From positions 248,001 through 312,000 of the forward strand of contig JAJFVK010000013.1 in assembly GCA_021371795.1 (NCBI GenBank): DNA of 64,000 nt, given 5' to 3'. Positions 55,628 to 63,740 of the stretch are shown one piece after another. The DNA comes from Planctomycetaceae bacterium (lineage in GTDB: Bacteria; Planctomycetota; Phycisphaerae; Sedimentisphaerales; UBA12454). The notes under the pieces are model-generated. The model was not told the DNA's origin and made no database searches. It was given only the letters and a program-made list of their open reading frames with translations. Within the stretch, counting starts at the first letter, position 1. Each line of letters starts with the position of its first letter. The position numbers were made by a program, and so were the translations under genes.

Positions 55628-57604
55628 ATGTCGGACAAACGATTAAAAATTTTTGCTTTTTTTTGCATCATCCTTGCAGGCGTACTAATACTGCGCCTTG
55701 CGCACATCCAACTAAATCCAAAGTCAGCCTGGCAGAGTCAGCTTGAAAAAATAAAAGTCAATAAAAGTACAATGCTTGCCTCTCTTCGCGGCAAAATCCT
55801 CGACCGAAACGGAAAACTACTCGCGGACAACCAGGCATGTTTTACGGTTTGTATAGATTATAAACTTTCAAGACTTGCTGATGAAAGATTCTGGATAGCA
55901 CAATCGCTGCGGTACACGACAGAAGAACAAAGGCAGCGAATTAAGGAAAAATATCAGGAAGACTTCAACAGTTTAAATGAGGCAACTATTAAACTTGCCG
56001 AATTTAAAAAATGCACGCCGGAACAAATCACAGAGCAAATCAATACTCAAATTAACGACCCGATATGGAAACTGCGTCTTTATCTGGCGGGCAAACGAAA
56101 ATATCCCAATAAAAATTTTGAGCAGGAAGTACCGGATGCGAATGAAAGACTGCAAATCGCTTCTGAAGTCGATATCGCTGAAATGCACCAGCCGCAGTCG
56201 CTGCTTAAACTTGAAACTGAAGACGAAGTTGTCGCAGCACAAATGAAATTTATGAATATTGACGGTTTGGATGTGCTACCTTCGGACAGTCGAGTTTATC
56301 CTTATAAAAATACCGCCAGTCAGCTTATCGGCTGGGTCAGGCCGTGGAATCCGGACGACAACGAACCGAACGACCACTCGCTGGGCGATATGATCGGCTT
56401 TTGCGGAATTGAATATGTTTGCCAGCCGGTGCTGCGAGGCAAATCGGGAAAAATTGTCTATGACATAGACGGCGAAATTGTCAGCCGTACCGAAAGACAA
56501 CTCGGCACTGATGTTCAGCTAACTATCGATATCGAATTGCAGAATAAGATTGAAAATCTTTTGAACAATCCGAATCTCAATCCAAAATTCGGCAGCGCGG
56601 TAGGAATTGTAGTCATCGACGTAAATTCAACCGACATTCTGGCGATGGTTTCTGTTCCTGATTTCGATTTGAATACTGCAAGGCAGGATTATGGCAAATT
56701 AATACAAGACAAAAATAAACCGCTGCTCAATCGCGATATATTAGAAGTTTACCCGCCTGGGTCTTCAGCCAAACCGATAATGCTCGCAATGGCAATGGCA
56801 GAAAAAAAAATAACGGCCGACGAAATAATTTCCTGCCCTTCCCATTCTGCTCCAACCGGCTGGCCAAATTGCTGGATATTCAGGCAGTGGAACTATGGAC
56901 ACGACAGCCAGTGGACTTATGACGGCGGCAATAAGGCACGAAACGCAATCAAGGGAAGCTGCAATATTTATTTCTCGCACATCGCGATGCGAATCGAGCC
57001 GCGAGTTATGCAGGAATGGCTGTCTAATTTCGGATTTGGCGAAAATGCGATGGAAATAAAAATTTCCGACAGAATGATTTACCAGTCGCCGGGCAACATA
57101 ACCAGCGGCAGACCGACAAAAGATTATATTCCGCAAATCGAACCGGCAGAACGAAGATTTTTCGGAATCGGTCAGGGCAGCTTCCGCGCAAATCCGCTTC
57201 AGGTCGGAAACGCTTATGCTGCGCTGGCACGCAACGGTTATTTTCAAAAATCCAGAATCATCGCAACAGACCCTGTCGATAAAGGGCATAGTCTGCATTT
57301 AAATAATGACACCCTGGCGACCATTTACGACGGTATGTGGGCGGTGGTAAACGAAACGAACGGCACAGCTTCGTCGCAATTCGCGGGAGCGGGTTTTGAA
57401 TCACAAGGCATAAAAGTTTACGGCAAAACAGGTTCGACTGAAAGACCCTATCACGCGTGGTTCGCAGGATTCGCAAAAGATACTTACGGGCATGTAATCG
57501 CATTTTCAGTTGTTGTCGAGGGCGGCCAGCATGGCGGCTCTGACGCGGGGCCAATTGCACGAGATATTGTGGCGATGTGCGTTGAAAATGGCTATTTAAA
57601 ATAA
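55628..57604 (+). CDS. mrdA: penicillin-binding protein 2 (elongasome transpeptidase)
   Basis: 658 residues. N-terminal membrane helix, PBP dimerisation domain with an insert (about 120-190), then the transpeptidase domain: SxxK in PGSSAKP, SxN in GSCNIYF, and KTG in YGKTGST. It crosslinks wall during elongation, matching its position after mreBCD. No rodA in the window. The leader is AT-rich without a ribosome-binding site; coupling is unlikely because a repeat separates it from mreD. Confidence 0.93.
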   Translation: MSDKRLKIFAFFCIILAGVLILRLAHIQLNPKSAWQSQLEKIKVNKSTMLASLRGKILDRNGKLLADNQACFTVCIDYKLSRLADERFWIAQSLRYTTEEQRQRIKEKYQEDFNSLNEATIKLAEFKKCTPEQITEQINTQINDPIWKLRLYLAGKRKYPNKNFEQEVPDANERLQIASEVDIAEMHQPQSLLKLETEDEVVAAQMKFMNIDGLDVLPSDSRVYPYKNTASQLIGWVRPWNPDDNEPNDHSLGDMIGFCGIEYVCQPVLRGKSGKIVYDIDGEIVSRTERQLGTDVQLTIDIELQNKIENLLNNPNLNPKFGSAVGIVVIDVNSTDILAMVSVPDFDLNTARQDYGKLIQDKNKPLLNRDILEVYPPGSSAKPIMLAMAMAEKKITADEIISCPSHSAPTGWPNCWIFRQWNYGHDSQWTYDGGNKARNAIKGSCNIYFSHIAMRIEPRVMQEWLSNFGFGENAMEIKISDRMIYQSPGNITSGRPTKDYIPQIEPAERRFFGIGQGSFRANPLQVGNAYAALARNGYFQKSRIIATDPVDKGHSLHLNNDTLATIYDGMWAVVNETNGTASSQFAGAGFESQGIKVYGKTGSTERPYHAWFAGFAKDTYGHVIAFSVVVEGGQHGGSDAGPIARDIVAMCVENGYLK

Positions 57605-57752
57605 AATCAAAAATTAAATATCAAATATCAAAATTGAGTCCCAAAGGGATCTTCGCTTCGCTACGAGAATCGGCTGCGCCGAGATAAAACAATAAAACTT
57701 CTGGCCGAAGGCCATTCCACATTTTTGATTTTTTATTTTTGATATTTGATTT
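57605..57752. repeat. imperfect palindrome between convergent mrdA and ftsI
   Basis: ATCAAAAATTAAATATCAAA-type sequence on the left and its near complement (GATATTTGATTT) on the right enclose dispersed hairpin repeat copy 2 (57637-57684: TCCCAAAGGGATCTTCGCTTCG and TCGGCTGCGCCGA). It probably also serves as a two-way terminator. Confidence 0.6.
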
Positions 57753-59430
57753 ACAGCTTGAGGTAGTTCATCGTTTGTTCGATGATTTCTTTTGCGACCG
57801 GCGCGGCGGCGGCACCGCCGGTGTAACCTTTTCCGAGGCTTCTGTTGGGTTTGCGAATTGAAACCATTACAACTATCGCAGGTTCCTTTGCAGGACAGCC
57901 TCCGATAAACGACGCGACATAATTTTGCTCATCGTAATGGCCTTTGTCGGCGATGTTCGCCGTTCCTGTTTTGCCCCAGACGGTTCGTCCTTCCACGGCG
58001 GCCTTTTTGCCTGTGCCCTGCTTGACAACATCGACTAAAGCTTGCTCTATAACCCATCGAGCGGCCTTTTCACTTATGATATAATTGCCTGTCTGGCCTG
58101 ACCCCTGCAGTTTTATTTTATTGCCTTTGCCGCTGACAATCGCTTTGACAAGATGCAGTTTCGCAGGCCTGCCGTGATTTGCCAATATACAAAATGCGTT
58201 GGCCATTTGCAGCGAAGTAGTACTTATTTCGTGTCCGAACGGAACACGTGCAACGCTGTAACCGCTCCAGAATTTCAGCGGCCAAACAAGTCCTGAGTCT
58301 TCACCCGGCAGGTCGATGCCTGTCCTGCTTCCAAAGCCGAAAAGTTTTGCCCCTTCGTATATTTTTTTCGCGCCCATTTTCTGGCCAATTTTCGCCATAC
58401 CGATATTGCTCGAATGCTGCAGAATTTCACTGATAGATAGATTGCCGTAACCCTGACGATATTCGCCGATTGTACCGAAGCCTTTGCCGCTGTAACTTCC
58501 ATTTTCGCAAAAGATAACATCGTTCGGTCTAATAGCGCCGCACTCAATCGCCCAAGCGACCATAACGGGTTTTATAATGCTGCCCGGCTCGAACGGGTCG
58601 CTAAGAATATGATTGCCGAGGCTTTCCTTATCGACTCCCTTCAAATTCGAAGGGTCAAAATCCGGCAGCGATACATACGAAAGAATCCCGCCGGTACAAG
58701 GGTCGATTACCATCGCGACTCCGGATTGAGCCTGATATTCAGTTACCTGTTTTTGCAGAGCGGTACGGGTGATTTCCTGAATCGTCGCATCAATCGTCAA
58801 TACGACATCGCAGCCATCCTGCGCAAAACCTTCAAAGCTGTTAATCTTTACAGGCCTTCTCGCAGCGTCAGCATAAAAAGTTCCGCCGCCGGTTTTTCCT
58901 TTGAGTACACTATCATATCCGAGTTCCAGGCCCGCAAGTCCTTCGCCATCGGTGCCGGTAAAACCGACAACGTGAGCGGCGACGCGGCCGAGCGGATAAA
59001 ATCTCCGCCATCTGCTCTCGATGCCTATGCCGTCAATTTTAGCTATCTGTTTGCGGTCTTCTTCGGTTAATCGTATGTCGTTAATAATCGTAGCATAGCC
59101 GGCGTTGCGGGAAGTGAGAATGGCCTGGCTGATTTCATTCGCACCCAGTCCGGTGATTTGCGAAATCGCCTGCGCGGCCTCTTTGGTCTGCACAATTCTC
59201 GGCTCGGCAAATATCGAATCGGAAACATAACTTGCGGCAAGTATTCTTCCACAGCAATCAAGTATCGCGCCGCGTTTGGGCTGCTGGGTAAAACTTGAAC
59301 GCTGCGCTTTGACGGATATCTGCTGGAAATAATCCTTTTTGTAATACTGGAGATAAAAGCAGCGAACGGCAACCCCAATAAAACCCAGGCCTATCAGTGA
59401 GAGCAGAAATAAAGCTAATTTTTTTCGCAT
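57751..59430 (-). CDS. ftsI: division transpeptidase FtsI (PBP3)
   Basis: 559 residues from the ATG at 59430; an in-frame TTG at 59448 adds six residues. N-terminal membrane helix (LALFLLSLIGLGFIGVAV), PBP dimer domain, transpeptidase with SxxK in PGSIIKP, SxN in SSNIGMA and KTG in WGKTGTA. No PASTA domains. Septal crosslinking enzyme, placed after the ftsL-like gene as in dcw clusters. The usual mur genes do not follow; the gene meets mrdA head-on. Confidence 0.93.
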   Translation of the reverse strand: MRKKLALFLLSLIGLGFIGVAVRCFYLQYYKKDYFQQISVKAQRSSFTQQPKRGAILDCCGRILAASYVSDSIFAEPRIVQTKEAAQAISQITGLGANEISQAILTSRNAGYATIINDIRLTEEDRKQIAKIDGIGIESRWRRFYPLGRVAAHVVGFTGTDGEGLAGLELGYDSVLKGKTGGGTFYADAARRPVKINSFEGFAQDGCDVVLTIDATIQEITRTALQKQVTEYQAQSGVAMVIDPCTGGILSYVSLPDFDPSNLKGVDKESLGNHILSDPFEPGSIIKPVMVAWAIECGAIRPNDVIFCENGSYSGKGFGTIGEYRQGYGNLSISEILQHSSNIGMAKIGQKMGAKKIYEGAKLFGFGSRTGIDLPGEDSGLVWPLKFWSGYSVARVPFGHEISTTSLQMANAFCILANHGRPAKLHLVKAIVSGKGNKIKLQGSGQTGNYIISEKAARWVIEQALVDVVKQGTGKKAAVEGRTVWGKTGTANIADKGHYDEQNYVASFIGGCPAKEPAIVVMVSIRKPNRSLGKGYTGGAAAAPVAKEIIEQTMNYLKL

Positions 59431-59454
59431 ACACAACCAATGGCGCAAGGTGCG

Positions 59455-59685
59455 TTAATTTGACTTTTTAACATTTTCTTTGACAACTTTTGATACCGCA
59501 GTAGGACTAATACTATTTTCCAGTTGAAGCTGTTTTTGCCAGAGCTGCTGCTTGAGACGAATTGTCTTCACTTGACTGGTTCTGAATTTATAAAATTCGC
59601 AATTTTCAGTTCGGCGAAGATACACCGCGGAAATCAAAACAAAAAACATAACCAGTATAACAAATATGTAACGATATAGACTCAC
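59455..59685 (-). CDS. FtsL-like division protein, GTG start
   Basis: 76 residues. Short cytoplasmic tail, one membrane helix (YIFVILVMFFVLISAVYL), then a periplasmic helix with heptad-like pattern ending in a Lys-rich tail. Size, topology and position between rsmH and ftsI match FtsL; the sequence is too short for certainty. GTG at 59685 with GGAAAAC upstream. Confidence 0.7.
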   Translation of the reverse strand: MSLYRYIFVILVMFFVLISAVYLRRTENCEFYKFRTSQVKTIRLKQQLWQKQLQLENSISPTAVSKVVKENVKKSN

Positions 59686-59712
59686 TGTTTTCCACTTTCC
59701 GGCCGAATCAAA

Positions 59713-60627
59713 TTACTTGGCAGGCAACTTTATTTTTGTTCCGACAACAAGATGGTCCGGATTGATAGTTTTGTTCAATTGCGCTATTTCATCATACCTG
59801 TTGCCGTCGCCCAAATATTTAACCGCTAATTTCCAAAGAGTGTCGTTCTCTTTGACTACATAATCTTTCAATGCTTTTGAATCTTTCGCCGCTGCGTCTT
59901 CGGTTTTTTTGGCGTCTGCTTTAGTAGTCTCTGTTTTCTTTGCTGCGGCAGCGGTCTTGGGCGTTTCGGTCGTCTTTTCAAAGAGTCCCGTATTTACCAG
60001 CTCCTGCTCCTTATCGCTCAATTTTGGAATTATCAGCTTTTGACCGATTTGCAGCGAATCCCTCGTTTTCATCGTGTTCTTGTTCGCTTCGTAAATATTC
60101 TGTATGTTTGCGTACTTACTGCCGGCTTTCGGCCCATAAAATTTTTGCGCAATCGAAACCAGACTGTCGCCTTCGGCTACTTCATAAGTTTTCCCATCAA
60201 CTTTCGCAACCGCAGCGGTATCATTTTTAACCGACTCAACAGCCGCAGAAGCAGCGGTCTGGACATCTGTCGTTACAGGCTGCTGCGGAACTGTCGTTTG
60301 CGGTGCGACATTCTTTACCGCTTCGCTGGCGGCTGGAATAATGGCCTGCTGATAATTTTCGCCGCTTTGTGTTGTGTTAGTCTCTGCAACCGGTTCAGAA
60401 ACCGGCGCGGACACTATCGTCTTTTTGTTCAGCAAAGCCGCGGCCTCCCTGCTGCTGCGGTCTATAATGCCCGGCTCTTCCGGCTTGCTGTAATGACCAA
60501 TATAAGCGCCTGTTAAGTCCGGCTTGTCCTTCTTGCTTAGAAAGTCCGGCAGGCCGTTAATTACAAATGTGATCGCCACAATAAATACCAACGCTAAAAG
60601 CAGTCCTATCTTTGCATCGGTTGTCAT
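59713..60627 (-). CDS. membrane-anchored protein with two LysM domains
   Basis: 304 residues. N-terminal membrane helix (IGLLLALVFIVAITFVING), an Ala/Thr/Val-rich linker, LysM 1 at about 145-200 (YEVAEGDSLVSIAQKFYG ... QKLIIPK), a Lys/Ala/Thr-rich linker, LysM 2 at about 256-303 (YVVKENDTLWKLAVKYLG). LysM binds the GlcNAc-MurNAc backbone. AAGGAG precedes the ATG. It sits between rsmH and ftsL in the division cluster, so a wall-binding role at the septum is inferred. Confidence 0.88.
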   Translation of the reverse strand: MTTDAKIGLLLALVFIVAITFVINGLPDFLSKKDKPDLTGAYIGHYSKPEEPGIIDRSSREAAALLNKKTIVSAPVSEPVAETNTTQSGENYQQAIIPAASEAVKNVAPQTTVPQQPVTTDVQTAASAAVESVKNDTAAVAKVDGKTYEVAEGDSLVSIAQKFYGPKAGSKYANIQNIYEANKNTMKTRDSLQIGQKLIIPKLSDKEQELVNTGLFEKTTETPKTAAAAKKTETTKADAKKTEDAAAKDSKALKDYVVKENDTLWKLAVKYLGDGNRYDEIAQLNKTINPDHLVVGTKIKLPAK

Positions 60628-60673
60628 TGTTCAAACTCCTTTTTCCAATCCTCGCATCAGCGAGGCCGGATTC

Positions 60674-61570
60674 CTAAATTTTTGCAGCTATTCTTAGTTT
60701 AGCACTCCGCGAACGTGGGTTTTCAATTTCCTCCGCTCGCTCGGCAACAATCGGTTTCTTCGTAATTATATCATAAACTCCGGAGGTTTTGTTATTTCTA
60801 AAATTATTTTTCACTAATCCGTCTTCCAGACTGTGAAAACTAATAACAGCCGCCCGGCCGTTCTTTTTCAGCAATTTTGGAATAACATCCAGAAAAATCT
60901 CAAGGTTGTCAATCTCCTTATTTACAGCGATTCGCAACGCCTGGAATGTTTTGGTCGCCGGGTGAATTTTGCCTTTTCGCGAATTCGGGTCGCAACCCAA
61001 CGCACTACAAATAATATCCACCAGTTGGCCGGTTGTTTTAATTTTTGCCCTGCGAGTGTATTCAACGACGGAACGGGCTATCCTCCGTGACGCCCGCTCC
61101 TGTCCAAAATTAAATATCAGGTCAGCTAATCCCTTTTCGTCCCTGCTGTTGACAATGTCGGCGGCTGTAACGTCCAATCTGTCGTCGAGCCGCATATCCA
61201 ATTTCATATCCTGTCCAAAACTCAAGCCCCTGTCCATATCCGCAAGCTGACCGGAACAAACTCCCAAATCCGCGAATATCAAATCAACGGCCTGAATACC
61301 ATTTTCCCGCAGCACATTCGCTATCTCTGAAAAATTAGAGCGAACCAGCAAAACTTTACACCGAACGCCTGTTAAATTCTGTTTTGCGACCTCAAGGCAT
61401 TTCGAATCGACATCCATACCGATTAGCATACCCTGCTCGCTTAACTGCTCGGCGAAAATCCTGCTGTGGCCGGCGAAGCCGACAGTTCCATCGACAACTA
61501 TCGCATCGCTGTTAAGTTTCAGCTCTTGGCTGATGTACTGGGCCAATACTGGTTTATGTTCGGCAGGCAT
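60674..61570 (-). CDS. rsmH: 16S rRNA m4C1402 methyltransferase RsmH
   Basis: 298 residues. Family motifs: HKPVLAQYISQELKL, VDGTVGFAGHSRIF (SAM site), GMDVDSKCLEVAK, LGVCSGQLADMDRGLSF and AVISFHSLEDGLVKN. Methylates C1402 in the ribosomal decoding centre. Second conserved dcw gene after mraZ. The stretch before the ATG is AT-rich and lacks a ribosome-binding site. Confidence 0.96.
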   Translation of the reverse strand: MPAEHKPVLAQYISQELKLNSDAIVVDGTVGFAGHSRIFAEQLSEQGMLIGMDVDSKCLEVAKQNLTGVRCKVLLVRSNFSEIANVLRENGIQAVDLIFADLGVCSGQLADMDRGLSFGQDMKLDMRLDDRLDVTAADIVNSRDEKGLADLIFNFGQERASRRIARSVVEYTRRAKIKTTGQLVDIICSALGCDPNSRKGKIHPATKTFQALRIAVNKEIDNLEIFLDVIPKLLKKNGRAAVISFHSLEDGLVKNNFRNNKTSGVYDIITKKPIVAERAEEIENPRSRSAKLRIAAKI

Positions 61571-61616
61571 TTATTAACTTGTAAAAAAAATTCCAACAAA
61601 TAAATGATAACCACGT

Positions 61617-61823
61617 TTAACTTATCGCAAGAATCGATTCCTGCTCAATAAGAGCCTGCACCTGCGGCGAAAATTCCACGCTTAATAAACTGGGGTGCAA
61701 TCTCTGTACATTATGCAGTCTGTCAGCTAAAATATTGATAGATGCGAATGTGTGTTCGTCAGTCGGTCTCTTGCCTGTGAGACTTTGCTGAACCGTCGCG
61801 CAATGATCGATATCCGTAAACAT
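61617..61823 (-). CDS. small protein of 68 residues between mraZ and rsmH
   Basis: Strong site AAAGGAG eight bases before the ATG, so translation is likely. The sequence (FTDIDHCATVQQSLTG ... LSVEFSPQVQALIEQE) has no membrane segment or known motif; it looks helical. Placement within the mraZ transcript suggests a division- or wall-related role, but none can be assigned. Confidence 0.6.
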   Translation of the reverse strand: MFTDIDHCATVQQSLTGKRPTDEHTFASINILADRLHNVQRLHPSLLSVEFSPQVQALIEQESILAIS

Positions 61824-61859
61824 TCACTTCACTCCTTTAAGAAACAAACTTCAAAAAAA

Positions 61860-62333
61860 TTAAATTTCTTTTCCCTGTTTTGCGAGCACAGCCTGCCTTG
61901 CCTGCATAGTCTGCTGCTGGAATTGCGAAGAATGGTCATTAACATATTTTTCCCAGTCCTCAGTGTTCCACAACTCGATATGATCCCTCACACCGAGCAG
62001 CGTCAGGTCGTTGTTTAAATTCGCCCGCTTCCTAATTCTTTCACTTATTAAAAGTCTGCCCTGCCGATCCAGCTCTACCCTGCCGGCCAATGCGAAATTC
62101 ATTCGTTCATACACGACTGCCTCGTCGGGGGCCACCGTCCCTGGCGACTCGGCAAGGGCAATTTGTTTAAAAGAATTTTCGGGATACAGGCACATAATTC
62201 CGTTTGCGCCCACCGATAAATAGAAACCGCTTCCGTGCTCCCCACAGTCTATCTGACTACGGAGTTTGTTTGGGATGAAGACCCGTCCTTTTTCATCCAC
62301 AGTGCCTTCGTATTCACCTGTTAGTAAAAGCAT
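61860..62333 (-). CDS. mraZ: transcriptional regulator MraZ
   Basis: 157 residues with two SpoVT/AbrB-like halves: LTGEYEGTVDEKGRVFIPNK and the second unit around LAGRVELDRQGRLLIS. MraZ binds short direct repeats before its own gene and represses the dcw operon. Exactly such repeats overlap its promoter here. The ATG is preceded by a small hairpin (AAAGTG-GTA-CACTTT) and no ribosome-binding site. Confidence 0.95.
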   Translation of the reverse strand: MLLLTGEYEGTVDEKGRVFIPNKLRSQIDCGEHGSGFYLSVGANGIMCLYPENSFKQIALAESPGTVAPDEAVVYERMNFALAGRVELDRQGRLLISERIRKRANLNNDLTLLGVRDHIELWNTEDWEKYVNDHSSQFQQQTMQARQAVLAKQGKEI

Positions 62334-62335
62334 GG

Positions 62336-62350
62336 AAAGTGTACCACTTT
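62336..62350 (-). other. hairpin two bases before the mraZ ATG
   Basis: AAAGTG-GTA-CACTTT, a perfect 6-bp stem within a predicted leader of about 29 nt where a ribosome-binding site would normally be. Confidence 0.55.
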
Positions 62351-62362
62351 AATAAATTTACG

Positions 62363-62387
62363 CTCCAAATCCTACCACACTCCCCCA
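62363..62387 (-). promoter_or_regulatory. MraZ operator (three direct repeats)
   Basis: On the minus strand: TGGGG, five bases, TGGTA, five bases, TGGAG. The 10-base period and the TGG-type repeats match known MraZ boxes (TGGGN). They lie across the spacer and -10 box of the mraZ promoter, so binding would block transcription. Confidence 0.8.
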
Positions 62388-62397
62388 CCTCGGTCAA
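62369..62397 (-). promoter_or_regulatory. mraZ (dcw) promoter
   Basis: TTGACC, exactly 17 nt, TAGGAT on the minus strand, overlapped by the three MraZ repeats. Confidence 0.75.
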
Positions 62398-62627
62398 TAA
62401 ACAATCCAGATTTTCTTTAAAAATATTAAAAATAGTTAAAAAAACATTATCGGATGTTAACAAATTAAAAGAATATTGATTGGGTATTAATAGAAAAACT
62501 TATCACAGCTTAACCATATTCGCTATTTTGACAAATATTTACATAAATAACTATTTTGGTGGATTGCACGAACAAAACATATTATTATATGTATATATAT
62601 ATAATGATATATACCAAGGAACATGAT

Positions 62628-62921
62628 ATGGATAAGAAAATTGCTCAAAAGGTCGCAGAAGTACTTAAGGCAGTTGCTCACCCAATTCGGCTGCAAATTA
62701 TAGAAGCCCTTGAAAAAAAAGAGCTTACGGTAACAGTTCTGACTGAAACTCTGCTCGTTCAGCAGGCCGTTGTCAGCCGACATCTGGCGATTATGAGGGA
62801 CAAAGGTATTCTGGATTGTCAGAGGGATGGTTTGAATGTATACTATCACATCGCCAACCCTAACGTAATTAATCTGCTACATTGCGTCTATCCTCATTGT
62901 GATAGCCAAAATTCAACTTAA
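62628..62921 (+). CDS. ArsR-family regulator
   Basis: 97 residues from the ATG at 62628 with AAGGA seven bases before it; a longer reading from 62556 crosses AT-rich promoter-like DNA. Winged helix: VLKAVAHPIRLQIIEALE, recognition helix around LVQQAVVSRHLAIMRDKGIL, and wing RDGLNVYYHI. One cysteine near the end (LHCVYPHC) could take part in sensing. Probably once controlled the efflux operon whose scar follows. Confidence 0.85.
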   Translation: MDKKIAQKVAEVLKAVAHPIRLQIIEALEKKELTVTVLTETLLVQQAVVSRHLAIMRDKGILDCQRDGLNVYYHIANPNVINLLHCVYPHCDSQNST

Positions 62922-62979
62922 AGAGTGAGAACAAGATTAATTTATTTGATATGGAACAGATTTTATAAGGGAGTTTTTT

Positions 62980-63342
62980 ATGAAATCATTTCGAGACGGT
63001 GTTGTAGATTGGTCGCTTGAACATTACAAGTTAGTAACATTTCTAATGATTATCTTTGTTGCTGTGTGAACACCATACGCCACACGCGATGAGTATCGTC
63101 AACTGCTGACGTTCCGTTTGACCAAGCTGATGATAAATCAAAATCTGCGGCTGTCAATGTTCACATATTTTTCGCCGACAGACCGTGATGTCTATCTGCG
63201 TCCCAATGCTAATTATAAATTCACTGACAATTTATCGTGGGAGGCTGGTGCCAATATCTTTTTTGGCGACCACCCGTATACCTTTTTCGGCCAATTTGAA
63301 GACAACTCCAATATTTATACTGCAGTGCGATACAGCTTTTAG
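62980..63342 (+). pseudogene. deletion scar joining an RND permease start to a beta-barrel end
   Basis: GGGAG and ATG (62980) open MKSFRDGVVDWSLEHYKL, then a hydrophobic run typical of MMPL/HAE3-type RND permeases, stopped by TGA at 63067. In the same frame the sequence goes on as TRDEYRQLLTFRLTKL ... DRDVYLRPNANYKFTDNLSWE and ends VRYSF, the C-terminus of an outer-membrane beta-barrel of the DUF1302 sort found beside such permeases. Thousands of bases between the two genes appear lost. Confidence 0.7.
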
Positions 63343-63429
63343 GGGTTGCCTTAAATAAAACTGCCGTAACTTTTTGAAGACGCTGTACATAGGCAACTTT
63401 CGAAAGATGATGTTATAGATAGACAAAAA

Positions 63430-63473
63430 GCGGGCGATGAGAACCGAACTCACATGACCAGCTTGGAAGGCTG
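63430..63473 (-). pseudogene. 3' part of tRNA-Gly(UCC), likely attachment site
   Basis: On the minus strand: CAGC-CTTCCAA-GCTG (anticodon UCC), T arm GTGAG-TTCGGTT-CTCAT and the acceptor half CGCCCGC, followed by TTTTTG. The acceptor 5' half and D arm are absent; upstream sequence does not match. This is the pattern left at one end of an element integrated into a tRNA gene. Confidence 0.7.
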
Positions 63474-63543
63474 TGTGAGGCGAGATATAAACATTGTAAA
63501 CACAAAGACTTACGCTTGGGACAATCTGCGATTGCAGTAAACC

Positions 63544-63572
63544 TTGCAGTTAGTTATAGAATGTTGTATAAT
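63544..63572 (+). promoter_or_regulatory. promoter of the glycosyltransferase gene
   Basis: TTGCAG, 17-nt spacer, TATAAT; leader of about 160 nt to 63741. Confidence 0.6.
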
Positions 63573-63740
63573 GAAAATGGTGATAAGCTCTCGTTTTCAC
63601 GCAAAAGAAACGGAATGCCAGAACAAAAAAGTCGTGAAAAAAACATATTATTGTTATATTATCATCCCTACTTTCGAAATTGGTCCAGTTTTGAACAGGT
63701 AAACAAGGAATACACATAAGTTTTGTTGTCTAAAAAGTTT

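Larger units (their letters stand above)
63343..63740. other. accessory boundary region without a supported gene
   Basis: Holds the tRNA-Gly remnant, then a promoter at 63544-63572. A 67-codon ORF at 63516-63719 overlaps that promoter and has no family features. Confidence 0.6.

Noticed and set aside
63516-63719. 67-residue plus ORF after the tRNA remnant.
   Set aside because: It overlaps a good promoter (63544-63572) and shows no protein-like features.
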